Of a stretch of 64,000 nt of DNA, positions 62,435 through 64,000 are shown one piece after another. The stretch's first letter is position 1. Every line of letters begins with the position of its first letter. The position numbers and the translations under genes are program-made. Under the pieces are notes generated by a model that worked only from the letters and a program-made list of their open reading frames with translations, ran no database searches and was not told the origin of the DNA. The stretch is from NCBI RefSeq assembly GCF_024323335.1, contig NC_066583.1, forward strand, positions 359,978,377 to 360,042,376, written 5' to 3'. The DNA is from Lathyrus oleraceus. Taxonomy: Eukaryota > Streptophyta > Magnoliopsida > Fabales > Fabaceae.

Positions 62435-64000
62435 ATTTAAGGTCATTCTAGCCGGAGAAGTGAAGGTTAAAATCTTCGTTTCGACGGGGTAGAATGGGCT
62501 TAAATAATAACAAAGAGATGAATTTTGGTCCCTAAGAGACCTCATGATGCAAATGTATGTATGCAAAGGTAACTGTGGAGATATGTGTCCACAAAGAAGA
62601 AAGGAAATCAGGAAAAACTGAAAATCCACGTGAGTAATTTACTCCATGAGACAGAGACTCTGGGGCTCTGGTGGGGATGGAAGAGAATAAAATGCGTGAG
62701 CAGGGCACGACTCAAGGCTAAGGGAGAAGAATTCATCAAAGAGGAAAAAAACACCGGAAAGACCCGAGCTGACTCAAGGCGCATGTATTGGGGAATATGC
62801 CGATACAACAGAAATTATCCATAATGGATACTTAGGATAAAAATCCGGACTCCAGATGGGAACAATCCACTAAGGGACTGCGTTGGGGAGAAATATTCGA
62901 ACAAAACTCTCCTGGGGAAACAAAGGGATGAGGTATTACCGGTTACTGGGTAATAAACTCAAAGAGGCATGTGATCTGAACACCGGTATAAGGGTGAGAG
63001 AACAACATGCTCGGGAAGAATGAATATCTAAGACCGGTATAAGGGTGAGAGATATCAAACATCCAAAATCATCTGAGGAAGACCTAAAAAGGATACTTCA
63101 ACTCAGAAAAATCTGACTCCGCAAGGGAGAAAAGTCATAATAGGGAGCAGAAGGAAGGAACACCAGGGATACGGGTTACTGGGTATATAATAGGTGACCA
63201 ACCAAGGCGTGAATTGGGGAATATTCCCAAGACACTCATCATCTAAAAGAGGGCTAAAAGCAAACTCTAACAGGATGGACATTCGATTCCAAAAGGATAC
63301 GAATCTTACTCGGCTGGGGAAGAAACAAAAGGCTTCGACCAAAGAGTGCATGAGATATATTATCTATTACCGTCAAAACATAGATAATATATTCGCATGG
63401 AAGATTATCCACAACCGGTTACTGGGTTAATAAAGGATAAATCAACCTACAAAGGAAAAGGACATCGGGATACCGAATACTAGGTATGAAATGATGACCA
63501 ATCCAGGGGAGAAACAATCGTCACCAACAACAAAGGGTAGACGAGAGATAACTCACTGGGGATAAATTGCTTGATCAGAGCAATTATCCAAAAGATGAGA
63601 GAGTATCAATACCAAATATTGGATAAAGATAAACATCAAGGAGGGGATTACATCTATCGGATACTAGGTAGAAACCCACGGAAAGGTAATCATCATCGGT
63701 TAGGATGAGCAAAAGGCTAACTCTGCCAGGGGATAAAAATAGGGTTTACAACTATCGATATAAGAGTAGAAAACCACAGATTCCGCCGGGGATGGGATGA
63801 ACGATTACTGGTTACTGAGCCACCATTCATTTACACCACAGAGGAGTGCAAGAAACAGTCAAAAGGGGCCGGTCTAGGATCAAACTAGATAGGCACACTG
63901 AAACGAAACTTGTCCCTATGAGGATATAACTCAATGGGGAATTCCATCCTAATATATGTGTTGGGAGGAAACAGAAACAACCAACATCCACGAGGATGTA
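62435..64000 (-). other. 3' untranslated, repeat-rich part of the minus-strand Ogre-like element
   Basis: No coding domain reaches the window. Diverged repeats built on CCGGTATAAGGGTGAGAG, CGGTTACTGGGTAATAA and GATACCGAATACTAGGTA recur across the stretch, often about 80-150 bp apart (for example 62938, 62985, 63035, 63170, 63416, 63472, 63655, 63808). Pol should lie to the right of the window. Confidence 0.7.

Overview
This is a slice of plant nuclear repeat DNA, most likely from a Fabeae legume (pea, vetch, Lathyrus or lentil relatives). Two solo LTRs of about 5 kb, one 3' LTR of about 4.9 kb and a 20-kb Ogre/Tat-type element point there; the species itself cannot be named from the sequence. 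I found no convincing host gene, tRNA, rRNA or CRISPR array. Almost every recognisable stretch is a transposable element or a repeat, and many elements are inserted into older ones. Several insertions are exact to the base, with target-site duplications (TSDs).

Layout, left to right. (1) 1-7801: 5' end of a minus-strand Ty3/gypsy element (Tekay/Del-like), with gag, initiator-tRNA PBS and LTR. Its gag is split by a plus-strand solo LTR of an Ogre-type element (58-5114). (2) 7802-10437: AT-rich DNA with a foldback MITE-like palindrome next to an (AT)n tract. (3) 10438-16630: 5' half of a decayed L1-type LINE, split by a complete hAT transposon (12269-16219; 8-bp TSD, TIRs, intact three-exon transposase on the minus strand). 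(4) 16631-40421: integrase end and 3' LTR of a second Tekay-like element. A complete Ogre/Tat element with 2015-bp LTRs (17295-37441, TSD GAGGT) is inserted in its integrase, and that element is in turn split inside its own integrase by another Ogre solo LTR (28093-33107, TSD CCCAG). (5) 40422-42380: 3' end of a SIRE/Maximus-like copia element. (6) 42381-54022: an internally deleted third Tekay-like element. An (AT)n tract in its LTR has received a nearly complete copia element (43476-51910). (7) 54023-57531: a degenerate MULE transposase gene preceded by a terminal-repeat-like region. (8) 57532-64000: 3' LTR and 3' internal region of a minus-strand Ogre-like element that runs off the right edge.

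How the parts relate. The nesting gives a relative history: LINE before hAT; Tekay before Tat/Ogre before Ogre solo LTR; Tekay LTR and its microsatellite before copia. The Tat/Ogre element is young by its LTRs (about 11 differences in 2015 bp, counted by eye), yet it has three in-frame stops. It keeps the dual RNase H, the D,D(35)E integrase and a 245-bp intron between protease and RT whose removal restores the frame exactly. The element most likely to encode a working enzyme is the hAT (predicted 752-aa transposase). Less expected structure includes a dense TGACG/CGTCA cluster in a Tekay LTR, four-fold ~140-bp repeats in the copia LTR, a deletion-fused Tekay reading frame, and tandem-repeat 3' UTRs in both Ogre-type elements. 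All coordinates, splice sites and difference counts were read by eye.
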